Shown here in pieces: positions 25,804 to 37,485 of a stretch of 64,000 nucleotides of DNA (position 1 is its first letter; the number at the start of each line of letters is the position of its first letter). Location: the NCBI RefSeq assembly GCF_963662255.1, contig NC_085049.1, positions 60,621,158 through 60,685,157 on the forward strand, given 5' to 3'. The stretch comes from Cinclus cinclus (taxonomy: Eukaryota; Chordata; Aves; Passeriformes; Cinclidae). Position numbers and translations under genes: made by a program. Below the pieces are notes generated by a model that saw only the letters and a list, made by a program, of their open reading frames with translations, searched no databases and had not been told where the DNA came from.

Positions 25804-27320
25804 TTCTCTTTCTTCCCCCCATCCCTCCCTGCCATCAGTGGTAAAACTAATGGCATCATGTCAAAATCTGTTAACACATCTGCTCTGCATGTTCAGGTTA
25901 TCAAAAGTATGAGCTAAGCCAGTCTGCAAACACTTGGTGAACATCTGTCTGCCATCACACAAAATACTCTGGGTGGCAGGGAAAATTAATAAACCTAATT
26001 GGTTATGAAGCAGTATTAGACGTTGACTAATATCATGTTGGAATTCTTCCAGTGTCCCCAAAGCTGTTGCACACACACTCTGTGTGCATGGACCAAGACT
26101 GTAAGGGAGTCTATGAGAGACTTGCTCTGGATTTTCCAAGTCTTAAATACTGATGGTTGATGGCATTAACATGAAGTTCATGCTCTGATATTGTAGCCTC
26201 TTCCCTCTAATGATTCCAGTGGTGATGGAGATGAGTGACTTTCCCCAGTCCGTGGATATTTAGAAATTGGTAGGGGGCATGCTTTTTGTTTCTCCCAGTA
26301 AGAGAGTATATATTTCCTTTGAGCATTTTTTCCATGAGTGGCAGGATCCTTGTTTTTCTAGGTAGTAGACGCTAACCATGACTCCAGTGCAAATCCTTTC
26401 CTTCAATCTCCCCTAAGAAATAAACTATAATTATCCAGGCTGAAGATAGGAGAGGGATTCGTGAGATAGAAACCAAAGATGAGGTATCTTTCAGCAAATC
26501 GATAGATTTCTGAAGAGTTGAGTAGCACAGTGAGAGCTGTTGAAGGATTGGCAGAGAGGATTAACAACATGAATCTATCCAGCACGAGGCACAGCCACTT
26601 GCATTGACTCAGTCTCCTGGTTGCTGCTTAAAAATCAGAACAAGATGAGATAAAAAGACATTCTAAAGCTGTCTCCCCTGTGGAGGGTCATACATGGTAG
26701 CTGAAAATCTGAACTCCACAGACTGCACTGTGGACCAGGTTTTTACTATTTTCTGACCTCAGTGAACCATGGCTGCCTCAGGGAAAAGGGGAATGTAAGC
26801 AGCATGAAGAGGAAGAACTCCCAGGGAAATTGAAACAGCAGTCATGAAGAAGAAGCAGCTGTCCTGTGCCACAGAACAAGGTATCCTACTGCATTAACTC
26901 ATTTTCTGTTTCTGGATCACCTGGATGAGCTCACTTTCCCAATCTGAAGCAACCTGGGACTTCCTTGCTAGATTCTCCTACCTCTTCTGTGTGGTTATGT
27001 CATAGGTTAGTGACTGGTTCCTCCTTGTGATCCGAAGCATCTTGTCTCTAATGGCCTAGTAGGAGATGCTAAAGAATCTTTGCTTTCTCTGCAGACTAGA
27101 GAGAAGTGGCAACACTTTGATCCTCAAGATCCTTGATCCTTGGATCTCCATCAAACCTTAGTAGCAGAGGGACTGATCCCAGAAGGCTCCGTCCCATACC
27201 TGGCAGCTCCAGCAATAATGTTCAGGCTTCACTGAAGTGTCTGCTGTGACATTCCCTGCTTTTGCAAATAGTCTAACAACACTATCCCTAGACTGAGATG
27301 GATTTTTAGATTTGCTCTCA

Positions 27321-27338
27321 GCATCCCTCTGGTGGCTG
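27321..27338 (-). promoter_or_regulatory. CTCF-like motif (weak)
   Basis: Read on the minus strand, the core is ccaccagaggg. It matches the first eleven positions of the well-known CTCF core, but the following gc-rich part is lost (atgc instead). It is a motif match only. Confidence 0.25.
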
Positions 27339-27804
27339 TAACATCAGCATCCCTGTGTGTTAGGCCATTCCCCATTGGAGGGGTGCTAAGTCCTCAGGAG
27401 ACAGCACTTTATGGTCAGCTCCACAGTCAGTGCTTGCTTCTTGCCAGGTTTTATCAGTGCCCTGAAACCATAACTGTTCCTACTCCTTCCCTTCCACACT
27501 GGCTTGCATGCTGGGAATGTCTCTGTTCCATCTGGCAGCTTCTGCCATGGTCCTGGTGTTCCCAGTCTCCTTGTCAGGCTGGGCACATAGGGTTCTGCTC
27601 CCCAGGTAGTTTTGTTCCTTGCCCACCTGAGTGCTGATGCTATGGTAAAAATAATTCTGCAAGGAAATGAGAGCACTGATTGGGATTTAAATAAAAATTT
27701 ACATAGAACTCTGCCTTGAGTACTAATTAATTAGGTGTTAAAAGCCCCTGAAAAAGCAGAAAGGGGGGCTGGTCTGCCTTGCCACATGGGGAGAAGCTAT
27801 TAGG

Positions 27805-28205
27805 AATCATAGAATAATTTAGATTGAAAAGGACCATTTAGATAAAGTCCAACTGTTAACTCAGTACTACCAAGTCCACCATTAAACTAGTTGAAGTGCC
27901 TCATCCACATGTTTTATAAATGCCTCCAGGGTTGTGCCTCCACTACTTTTCTAGGCAAGCTATTACAGTGCTTGACAACTCTGTTGGTGAAGAAATTTCT
28001 CCTAATATAACAATGAAAAAAAAATCCGATCTAAATGTCCTTTGTCACAAGTTCAGGACGTTTCCTCTTGTCTTATTGCTTGTTACTTGGGAAGAAAGAC
28101 TGACCCCCACCTGGCTGCAACCTCCTTTCAGATAGTTGTAGAGTGATAAGGTCTTCCGTGAGCTTACTTTTCTCCAGGCTAAACATCCCCAGTTTTCTTA
28201 TCTGA
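27805..28205 (-). mobile_element. CR1 LINE 3' fragment, antisense, about 400 bp
   Basis: Read on the + strand it begins with the reversed CR1 tail ('aatcatagaat') and the 'gaaaaggaccatttagataa' block. Further marks are 'gttgtgcctccactact', 'gtgaagaaatttctcctaat', 'tcctcttgtc' and 'ttctccaggctaaac'. These are the reverse complements of the last 400 bp or so of the CR1 3' region, so the element points to the minus strand and is truncated at its 5' end near 28205. An internal A run (about 28016-28024) looks like later slippage. No coding capacity remains. Confidence 0.92.
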
Positions 28206-28250
28206 AAGTCACTGGCAGCCACGACTGAGGCTGTGGTCACCAACACTGAG

Positions 28251-28337
28251 TAGCCCAGATGAGGAAGGTGGGGAGGGAGCGGTGCTAGTTGCAGTGCTGT
28301 GCTCCCCTTGGCATGTCTTTTGCTGCAGCAGTATCCC
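28251..28337. repeat. Diverged local duplication, copy A
   Basis: The segment from 'agcccagatgagg' through 'cagtgctgtgctccccttgg' to 'gtatccc' recurs at 28432-28517, about 181 bp downstream. The copies share long identical blocks and differ by scattered substitutions and small indels. Copy A starts about 45 bp after the end of the antisense CR1. The minus-strand translation shows the shared peptide CQGEHST in both copies, but no protein family is recognised. Confidence 0.8.
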
Positions 28338-28431
28338 TGGAGCTCCAGGCTTTACAGCTGTTAGAACCCTACCTGTGACCCAAAACAGAACTGCAGCCTT
28401 CAGCTGTGCCAAAGGAGCCCAGCACCATGGC

Positions 28432-28517
28432 TGGCCCAGATGAGAAAGGTGGGGAGAGAGAAATGCTGGGCCAGTGCTGTGCTCCCCTTGGCATGCTCTT
28501 TGCAGCACCAGTGTCCC
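28432..28517. repeat. Diverged local duplication, copy B
   Basis: Second copy of the 86-bp unit. The longest identical block shared with copy A is 'cagtgctgtgctccccttgg', continuing four bases further. The 95-bp spacer between the two copies is unrelated to the unit. Confidence 0.8.
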
Positions 28518-31500
28518 TACTGCTGTGATGGAGAAATGCTTCCAGCCTCATTTGGCAGTGTCTGCAAGCCTTCTTCTTGCATGGGCTGTGCTCACAGAAG
28601 AGGTCTTTAACTCATTGTCTTGTCCACTACCCAGGCATGTGCAACATCAAGAGGGAGAGGGGCTGTGCTAGTACTTCTGTGTGCTCTCTGGTAGCCCCTC
28701 AAGGCAACTTTTCCCCATGTATAACAATTATTGTAAGGGGCAAGGTCTGCCACTTGTGGTGACTTACTGGTTAATTAAGCAATGAGAGGTACCAGCCTGG
28801 GTTACACCAAAAATTAACTTGTTCTTCATACAGTCTATCTAATTTAATCTATCTAGGATTTTACAGAATGCTCATGGCCATGGAGAGGCTGAGGGTAGCC
28901 TCAAATTTTACTTTAAATTTTACTGCAGTTTATAGCACTGGCAGAACCCCTTGGCCACCTTTTGAAAATGGGTCATGTAAAGGGACAACCAAGAATTCTC
29001 AGTTGCTTGAGCCATTTGAAATGGGATTGAGCCACCTTGTTGTGTCAGAGAGAACATTTGATTTTTCCTAGACACAGATTGGGCTTCTTGTGCCCCAGCC
29101 AGTCCTCAGAAAATTTCAGTGGGCTGGGTTATGAGGCTTCCTTACTCAGTAGGTCCTTACTACTCAAAAAAGTCCTGCTGTGTCAGGCTGTTTTCTCTGC
29201 CCTCATAATCTTTCGGTTTGGAGGACCACGGAGCAGTTCTGATCTTAATGGGTGTTCTTATGGAGGCTGCCTGCCAGGTTGGGCATACAGTTTGTCTGGT
29301 TCCTGGCCTCTTTGGGAGATATCCCTTTCTCTTCTTGTGCCCACCTGAGCAGCAAATCACCTTTCACTTGTACTGAGATAGCTTTCTTGGTCTATTGGAA
29401 GCCTACTGGCTGGCTTGCTTGAAGATAAGAGACTTATCTTCCTTCTGAAAATTGAGGGCTTGTTCCAAATTGGATATCCCACCTCCAATATTAAACCATT
29501 TCCAGAACAGAATTTTCTCTCCTTGCCCAGTGATACTCCCAAAAAGTTCAACAGGCTGCTGTGCAAACCTGGAGTTAATACTTTATGTGAGTCAAAAACC
29601 TCACCCTGCTCAGCTTTGATAGCCAATCTCTTTTAGTTTTATTCTTTTCATTTTTCAGATAGGTTTGGAGCTCACAAAATCCACAGGCAGAGGAGAATCC
29701 CCTTGTTGTGCCATTAATTTTTCTCCACAGCTGATCATTAAGCACGTGTGAGCTGCAATAAGCCTCACTCTATCCCAGCCTTGGCATACACTACACACCT
29801 TGAGATGACAACAGATCCCCATAAGGGAGTCCCTTTTCATCCTTTTCACCACCCAAAACCAATCATATACATTCTACAAATATTTTGCTCAAATTCTCTT
29901 TCCCAGCCTTCCTCTCTGTACACATCTGTTCCCCTAATCTTTTGAAACTTTCAGTGTCCCTGGCACAGAGACGTGCATTTCTGACTTGTTTTTGTGTATG
30001 TAACAGAGGGAGATCTGTCCTAATCAATGTGGATGTGGACATTTTGAGGAAAATTAAGTGGGTAGCCACCCTAAGGTGGGCACATAGTGAATCACCTGGG
30101 CGTGGGCCACTGCAGTTCTGGAAAAGATGTGAACAGAGACCCTCATGGTTTTTTTCAGTGTTATAGAAGTAAATTCTGGTTCCTCTGACAAGTTCCAGGT
30201 GACTTTACATGCTGCTTATCTAACCTCTTCTTTGCAGTAGCACTTGGCTATTGCTATGCTGTTTGGGATTTTTACCAGAATAGTAATGGTCAAGGGCCTG
30301 GGGAACCAAGTCTAACAGTCCAGATTAGAGTTCTTCAGTGCTGAGTGCTGTCCAAAGATGGGAAAAACTAGCTGGAAAAGCTTTCCTGGTTTCTTTCCCT
30401 GTCCCACTTCTTAGCCCATTTCAACATATTTAAATTGCAAGTTCAGGCTGAGCAAGTGCATGGTTAGCATAGCAGGCTGCATATAGTTTTGGAAAATATT
30501 CTTCCTGGAATCTCAGCTGCTTTCAGCTTCCATTTTCGGGTTATGTATTCTGCCTACCAAGTGAAGTGTAAAAGCAGAGCTGCTCTGCTCTGAGTGGATA
30601 TTGAAGAGCCCACAGTGTCTGTTATTCCAGGAAGAGTTTGCCCCTTTCTAATGTCCAGAATCTCCTTGTCCTAGAATGCACAACACCCTGACAGTCTGTG
30701 TAGTGCTGCTGTCATTCTACCCATCATTATTTCAGGGTTGGAGACACCATTTGCAACACAAATTTGGGATTAATCTGTGTGGATATAAAGCTATGCCAAA
30801 AAAGTACCATCTCTCCATAACTGGGTGACATATTCTGTAACCAAGGTGGGACTTGTAATCAAGGTGGGGTGACTGAAAGCAGCTGTGTCTGCATGCAATA
30901 TTCTGATTTTAAAGTGTTGAAATAATGTCTAGCCTTCTGGATCTTTGGCAAGGTATCCAGTCAAGATCCAAGGCTCATTTTATCTCTAGTCTTACCTTCA
31001 CCACTGAAATGTTTGAACCCTATTTAGTAGACTATGTTAGAAGCTTGATAAGCACATCTGTAGATAAATAGGAGCATTTCTGAAGAGAGGAAATAGCTTT
31101 GAAATATGAATATTTAGCTATATATTCTATTGTCTTACCAAATGGGAGGGAATTCAGTCTGTTTCTGTTATATTTATCTCGTGTCAGGCTTATATTCAAT
31201 GTTTCTGAGTTGTCAGGATTTAGAAAGGCTTTACTCTTGTCTTCTGAATTTTATTCCATTCCCATCTTTCTCTACATCTCTGGAGACAATCATAGCTCAA
31301 GATAGGATGCAGATCACAAAGTTGCAGAGCTTCAGGTACCTTTGATGTGTCCTGCTTACATGATCAAGATATTTGCTGAGCTTACTCATTTTCCTGCTAG
31401 TTGTCTGAACCCCTTTCAGGCCTTTTCTGAGGAAGCAAAGATGCTGCCTTCCAGGATCACCTGGGAATTTTGTTTAAAAATTACAATGAAATGCGTAAAT

Positions 31501-32334
31501 CCACAACAATGACAGCACTTATGCTCTAACCTCTTCTAATGCCACATGACAATGGTGGCATAACCTGGGTCATAAGTTTGTAACAGTTTGGTGAAGCATC
31601 CTGAAGACTCTAAACTGAGCAATGCTTTTGTGACTGACTGTGATGACCAGGCAGTAACCTCAATGTCACAGCTGCTCTGTTTTACTCCTATACAGAACAG
31701 AACACCTGCCCAAAGCTCCTCACTGAGGTTAGGAGGGTCAGAATAAGATCCATTCTGCATTGCCATACTTCCCACAAGATCTTAGCTGTAAATTTAATTC
31801 TTTCAGCCTTTTTATTCATATCCTCTGTTTACTAATGTTACCCCTTTTCCTTATCTAGAGAAAATCCATGTATTTCCTCTAAGTGCTGGTGAACAGAAAG
31901 AGTAGGTGGAGTGATAAAAGCTCACTGCCTACAAAAGAGCTGCATTGTATTTGATCCATTTCAGCCATCTCCTATCATTCTAGTGATTACAAGGGAGTTA
32001 ACTTGTTCTCAAATCTATAAAAAGCCTCAAAACTGCTTTAAGTTCCTGGGTGCTGCTGATTTTGGTTTATTTCTGTTTGTGAATGAATCTAAACTCTTTA
32101 TCATGCGTGTTCCCCTACATGTCTTCCAGGTTAAATGTTATTTTGGATAAGATGCTTTAATTTTTTTTTTAGAGCCTGCTTCTGCAAAGAAAGAAAGAAA
32201 GAAAGAAAGAAATCACTCTCTCATACATGTGATAAATTCCGTATTCAGTATATTTAGTATATTCAATATTCAGTATTCAGAATAATTCTTCTAAAACTGA
32301 AAACAGCCACTATGTTTTGGGGGCAAACCTGTAG
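28518..32334. other. Non-coding interval, no gene seen
   Basis: No exon, RNA gene or identifiable transposon. A short match (29164-29189) to 35067-35094 may mark an uncharacterised interspersed repeat. Otherwise the sequence is unique and AT-leaning. The (AAAG)n tract at the right end is listed separately. Confidence 0.5.
32186..32212. repeat. (AAAG)n microsatellite, about 6.75 units
   Basis: A pure AAAG tract that follows a poly-T run at about 32159-32170. The next 65 bases are built of repeated attcagtat-like strings (32240-32285), giving a compound low-complexity block. Confidence 0.95.
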
Positions 32335-32386
32335 ATTCAGGTTGGAAGAAACTCAGGGGATCATTTAGATCTTGCTCAGGCAGTGA
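32335..32386 (-). mobile_element. CR1 LINE scrap, antisense
   Basis: The string 'aggttggaagaaactcagg' followed by 'ggatcatttagatct' resembles the reversed CR1 3' end (gttggaaggaacct, ggagatcatctagtcc). Only about 50 bp can be followed before the match is lost. Its resemblance to the clearer antisense CR1 at 27.8 kb supports the call, but the length leaves real doubt. Confidence 0.5.
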
Positions 32387-32467
32387 CCTGACTTATTTCA
32401 CCTCACAGTCTTATAGACACTGTAGCCTTAACTGTAATGCCATCTGAAAAAAAAAACCAGAAAAAAT

Positions 32468-32489
32468 AACAATAATAATAATAATAATA
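32468..32489. repeat. (AAT)n microsatellite, about 7 units
   Basis: A pure trinucleotide tract preceded by two A runs. Confidence 0.95.
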
Positions 32490-35400
32490 GACTAAACACA
32501 AATCCACCAACATTATATGCAATTTTGAAGCATTGCCACAAACACTGAGTTTTTCTCTGCTAAAATACAAGCAATATCATTTGCAAGTGGTAAGCCATCA
32601 CGTTCCCACTTGATAGCACATTTTTCTAAAAATCTCTTGCATACAACCACCACTAGTTTCAGTCCAGACCTGATTCTGCTGGGAAGTGCTGGGTGATGAG
32701 TACAGGAAGCTCTGTGTTGAGGGAGAGGAGCTGTGTGCAGCACATGGCAGCTCTGGGGAGCTGGTGCAGACATCAATGTGAGACTCTACTTAAGGACCCA
32801 AATCCAATGCAAGTGAATTTGTCTCAGATATCCTGGTCTGCTAGGCACCTGGCCTAAGGAGTGGAGGAATAAATCCATCTTTCCTGAAGTCAGTGGTCTC
32901 ACCTCTGCACTGCCATGGCTGCCAGCACAGGTCCAGCTATTGGATAGGGTCCAGGGATGGAAAGAAGCTGTGGTGATCTAATTCCTGCTCTCGGCTCCCA
33001 CTGTGTGCAGGGTTAGACCTTGGGAGAAGATTTACAGCAGTATGTAGGTGCCTGCCAGGGTCATACTGATATCTTCAGAAACTCCTGGGCACTCAAGTAC
33101 ATCAGTAAATATGCACCTCGTTTAGTCCCTCACAACACAATCCTGAATTTATCTGTAATGAGAAGCTACTGGATGCCTGCTGGGATACTACTCTGGGGAA
33201 CGGAGCTCTGATTAAGCCCAGGGGACCTGAGTGGCAAATAACGAAAATTATGCAGTTCTGGGAAACTGAACTCACCAGAAACCTTTCCCAGCTTCACAAG
33301 CAAGTTGTCTCACTCTTCCAGGGCTCAGCCCAGCTGTTCAAACAGGAAAAAAAATCAACCTGTCAGATTTTTTTTTTCACTTGACCAAACATGGATTTAT
33401 GCTTCCCCCCCTTCCTCCCTCCACCTCTTCCTAATTACTCTGGTCTGTTATCCAGATTTGACACTGGCCATACAAGGGACAGGTTTTCTACACATCCACC
33501 AGAGTCATGTTGATGAACTCTGTAGCAGGTTACTGTGCAGTCAGAACATACTTCTTACAGACACAAGAATCACCAATGAGTGAAGTAGATTTACTTCAGC
33601 TAAATATGCCATGCATTTAAAATGTTTGTCTTCTATGATAGAATCTTCCAGGCACAGTGATGGAAGGTGTGTGGGCAGTGACTGTGCCTCAACCAGAGAT
33701 ACCATAGAGATCTAACAGAAACATTGAGAGTTGAATGGATTGGCATGAACAGCACCAGAGGACATTGCAGAAGAATGGGGATGACAGCTGTTGATCACAC
33801 CTAAGGTAGAAGATCATCAAGATCACACTACATCTTGCAGCTTCTCAAAACACCCAGACTGGGGATGATACAGAAGACAGACTGATGCCATTAAGAGGTA
33901 AGATAAAGGACAAGCCTCAAACCATTCAAGATACCCAGGTAAGGCAACTAAAGAGAATATTTCCTAATAATTCTGAAAGGTGGAACGGGGTGAGGAGACA
34001 AGAGATCACAATCCTGTGGATCCTTAAAGTGAACAAAAGACAGATCCAAACCCAGCCTGGCCACCTACCTGAGACGAACTCTAGAGATGTGGTGACACAT
34101 TCCATCACGTTACCTGCACTCCTGTCTTCGGAAGGAATCCCAGCTGGAGCGCACTGGCACCCACCTGTTGATGCCTGAAAAGATGTGGACATGAAAGAAT
34201 AAGTGTGAATGAAATCAGGGGTTTAGAGTAAAATCATCTCCCCTGATAAGGTCACTTATTCAACTCTGCTGCATTAGTTGAGATTTGAGTATTCCAGTTC
34301 CTAGCAAAGGAGTCAGTGTGAGCTAAACCCTAAAAGATGCTCTGCAAAAGAAATATGGAATATTCATATGCAGCTTTGTGAAGGTAGGTGTATGTGCTCC
34401 AAAGCCTGTGGTTGAATTAATTCTTAAAGCTCTTCAGTTTGACACTGCTTTCCTCTCCATAAAGAATGTAACTGAAGGAGGGATAATTTTCTCTCCTCCT
34501 CTGCTTCTTTCTTTCTCTACCACCTGTTTCTACATATGATGTCTTCTGCCATCAAAGACTATACATACTATGTTGAATGAACAAGTCCTGATGCAGGGCT
34601 GTAGTCCTGAGGCAAAGGTGTGCAGGGAATATTAAGAAGATGAATGGAGAGAAACTGTAGATTATAAAAATCCTTCTTTGTCTTCATTTCCCTGTAAACT
34701 CTGGTTCTAACTCATGTGTGAGCAGCAAGACATCTGTCAGATTGAGCACTGCTTATTGAATATATTTAGTGAGGAAAGAAGGGTTGGGCTGGTGCAGTAG
34801 CAACAAGCAAAGCCTTCATCTCAGTTGACTGGTGGTTTGTGGCTACTGGCTGGACCCAAAATCTCATCTTCCCAGGGACATAGGAAGTGACTGCGATTTC
34901 ATTCTTCCTTCTGTCCTTAGACACCTCCAGGTGCCTGGGTAACAACAGTATCTGAAGTCCCTATGCACCTTCCCCCCACCCCATTTTCCCAGAGAGAGTG
35001 GAGGGACACCACTTGAATGTAAGATGGCTTCTTTATTCCTCCTGCTCAGCCACAGCCCTCTTGGCTTCAAAAAGAAGTCCTGCTGTGTGAGGCTACAACT
35101 ATAGCTAACACTGGAGCAGTTTGGTGGCTGTGTAAAGGAGCCAGTGCTAGAACAGTGCTGCCTGTTCTGCTGCCTGCCCACTGTGTACAGCTAGGTGTCT
35201 GGGTTGGAGGTGGAGGGTGGTTTACTGGGACTGGACACCTGCAGGTGTTCATTTGTGTGGTATGTCTCCATAACACCTGGGCTTGGTGTGAAAGCACACC
35301 CAGTGTGCATGATATAGGTGTGGCAGAAAATGAGAAAATGTCATGACCCACCGAGTCAGAACAGTGGTCCCCATAACTCAGCTCTCAGTGCCCTATGGTG

Positions 35401-36880
35401 GGTGTTTTGGAATAGCATGGGAGCTCCACTGCTCTCAGCAGTGCCTTCACTGTGTACCCCACCAGCACCATGGCATTTGGTGAGCAGAACTGTTGTCACA
35501 TTACCTACCAGACCTGCGAAGTCTGTAATCATTCCTAATATTGCCCTCTCAAAGCAACAACACAGCCACTTTGCCCTCTCCTCCCACTGTGCTGTGTTGC
35601 TCTTTCCCATGCCTTCTCTGACTCCATGCTGCTCTCCTGGGAAACAGGGACCAAAACTGCCTACCATTTCCCAGAGCTGCATGAGTCTGGATTTTATATG
35701 GTACCAAAAACGGTACAAAGGAAGAGGACTGTACAGTGGCATTCTGTTCCACTCAGGAATCAACACCATCAGCCAGCGCTATCCTTGACCCCTTTTCCCA
35801 CCCATTCCTTGCATTGGACAAAGGTATTTTCACCAATCACTTTAACTGTGATATTTTCCCAACCCTTCTGTCTTTATAAATGCAACACTAATCAGGGAAA
35901 CTTTCACAGGGTGTGTGTAAGAGAGAGACCCTAACTCCCTATGCTGCAAATACGGGGACAGCTCAGCTCAAAGCTCAGGCTCCCCTCCAAGCAATGCACT
36001 GAAGGAAACATGAGTGGATGCATGCTCAAGGAATATGCAGCCCCCTCCGGGCAGGAAGCTACAGCAGCAGGGTGTGGTGAACCAGGGAAGTGGCTTGGGG
36101 GAATTTTGAGGCCAACTAATTGCAGGAGTTAGCAGCTGTCTCATGGGGAACCTCTCCTAAATCAATCTTGCAGTGTGTCTGTCAGGCAGTATTCCTGATG
36201 ACCTCTCTGAAAGGTCTGCTATGAGGCAGAGGAGCAAGAATGGAGGAAGAAGAAAGGACTTCCCTGACTCTTTTCCTGAGTGTGAAATGCTAATTCTAAA
36301 TAACTTTGGATTTTAGTGGAGAAGAACACAATATCTAAAAATAAAATGTCCCTTCACAAGAGCCATACTATGTTTAGAAAAAATGTAGCATTTAGAAACT
36401 GGAAGCATTTGGTAACTGGACCATGGGAGGACTTCAGAGCATCATTTTCCACTCATAATACAGCTTTTAGCACTGTCAGTGCAATCTTCTGCCATTTCAC
36501 TCAACAGCTTTCAGGTGGGAAAATGGGAGAAAGGGGAAGTCTCTGCTGCACTGTGCTGCATGACTATGGCTTCAGAGACCCTCCTTTGGCCTGGGTGGCA
36601 TTGCATTTGCCACTTGGGTGCTCTAGGGGAGATGGCAGTATGTGAGGGTCCCAGGGATTCCCAGCCACACAGGGGAGGCATTCCCAGCTGGTTGAGCATA
36701 GCACACAAGCTTGTGGCATGGTAGCACTGAGGCAACCTGTGCTCAGTTCCTGAGGTATGTCTGGGTCAGATGCATGCTGTCTGGGAGGCCAGAATAGCCC
36801 TCAGAGTACTGAAACAGCCTGGAAAACATATTTGCCCATTTTTATCCTGGCACTTTAGCTGAACTCACCTCTACAGCAGA
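32490..36880. other. Non-coding interval, no gene seen
   Basis: No exon or RNA gene is recognised. At 35318-35788 both strands are open for more than 130 codons, which is notable in appearance. Neither frame shows a domain or a credible start context, and simultaneous opening of complementary frames is a known side effect of composition. No clear transposon is visible. Confidence 0.5.
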
Positions 36881-37045
36881 GACAAGTAACTTGAGCCTTC
36901 TTGAGTCTTAGTGTCACCAGCTATAAAAACGGGGTTAATATGAAGCTTACCTACTTTCCAGTGAGTTGCAGCTAATTAGACTTAGCGTTAGTTAATGTTT
37001 GCACAGCCCTGGGATGTGGAAATGGTAATATCATGCTAAGTATTA
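36881..37045 (+). mobile_element. MIR/AmnSINE-like SINE fossil
   Basis: The order of blocks follows a MIR-type SINE: 'caagtaacttgagccttctt', 'gtgtcaccagctataaaaac', 'ggggttaatatgaagcttac', then 'gttagttaatgtttgcacag'. These correspond to the consensus parts for the tRNA-unrelated middle (caagtcacttaacc, tcagtttcctcatctgtaaaa, tggggataatat) and the LINE-like tail (attaatgtttgtaaagc). This is the best preserved of the SINE fossils in the window. The exact subfamily cannot be fixed by eye. Confidence 0.6.
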
Positions 37046-37468
37046 CTCCTGGAGCCTAGACACCATGATTCTTCATAACCAGAGCAGTCAAATTAGCTGG
37101 AAGTGGAGAGATAGAACACTGAGGAAGGCAGAGGAGATACAAACTTAATACTGTATGCATGATGGCCTGCAGCTGCAGAGGGCAGGGAGAGCTCTGTTCC
37201 TGCTACTAAGGGAGCCAGAGAAACAGCTCTGTTTGTGTAGGAGTGCAGATGCTCCCCAGCAGCTTTGGGCTTTGCTGCAGCAGTCTGCTGGCTAAGGAAG
37301 GAAAGGGTCAGTTCCTGTCAGATTTATGGGATAGAGAGCTCTGTTTAATCCTCACGTGGCTCTCGCTCGTAATGTGTCGAGGATGCTGATTTCCTGTGAG
37401 GTCTGGACAAAGCAGAGCAGCGTTTCCCAGAGAGAGAAAGTCAACCCTGTCTCATGTCTGTCAGCTAG

Positions 37469-37485
37469 CAGCACCCCTGGTGGGG
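37469..37485 (-). promoter_or_regulatory. CTCF-like motif
   Basis: On the minus strand the site reads ccaccaggggtgctg, which is one to two changes from the CTCF core ccaccagggggcgct. It lies near a short CpG-retaining stretch (37355-37380: acgtgg, ctcgctcg, gtcgag). Occupancy is inference. Confidence 0.35.

Larger units (their letters stand above)
15836..27320. other. Non-coding interval, no gene seen
   Basis: More than 11 kb of unique sequence with no recognisable exon or RNA gene. Short open frames on both strands carry no motif, and many start at non-ATG codons. Two TATA-like strings (near 20848 and 24883) have no downstream exon structure. Microsatellites, a small tandem repeat and one candidate conserved block are listed separately. 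Confidence 0.55.

Noticed and set aside
28209..28508. 99-codon minus-strand frame
   Set aside because: It covers the duplicated 86-bp units; the repeated peptide only mirrors the DNA duplication and matches no family.
35318..35788. Both strands open for more than 130 codons
   Set aside because: No recognisable motif on either strand; opposite-strand opening is a common composition effect.
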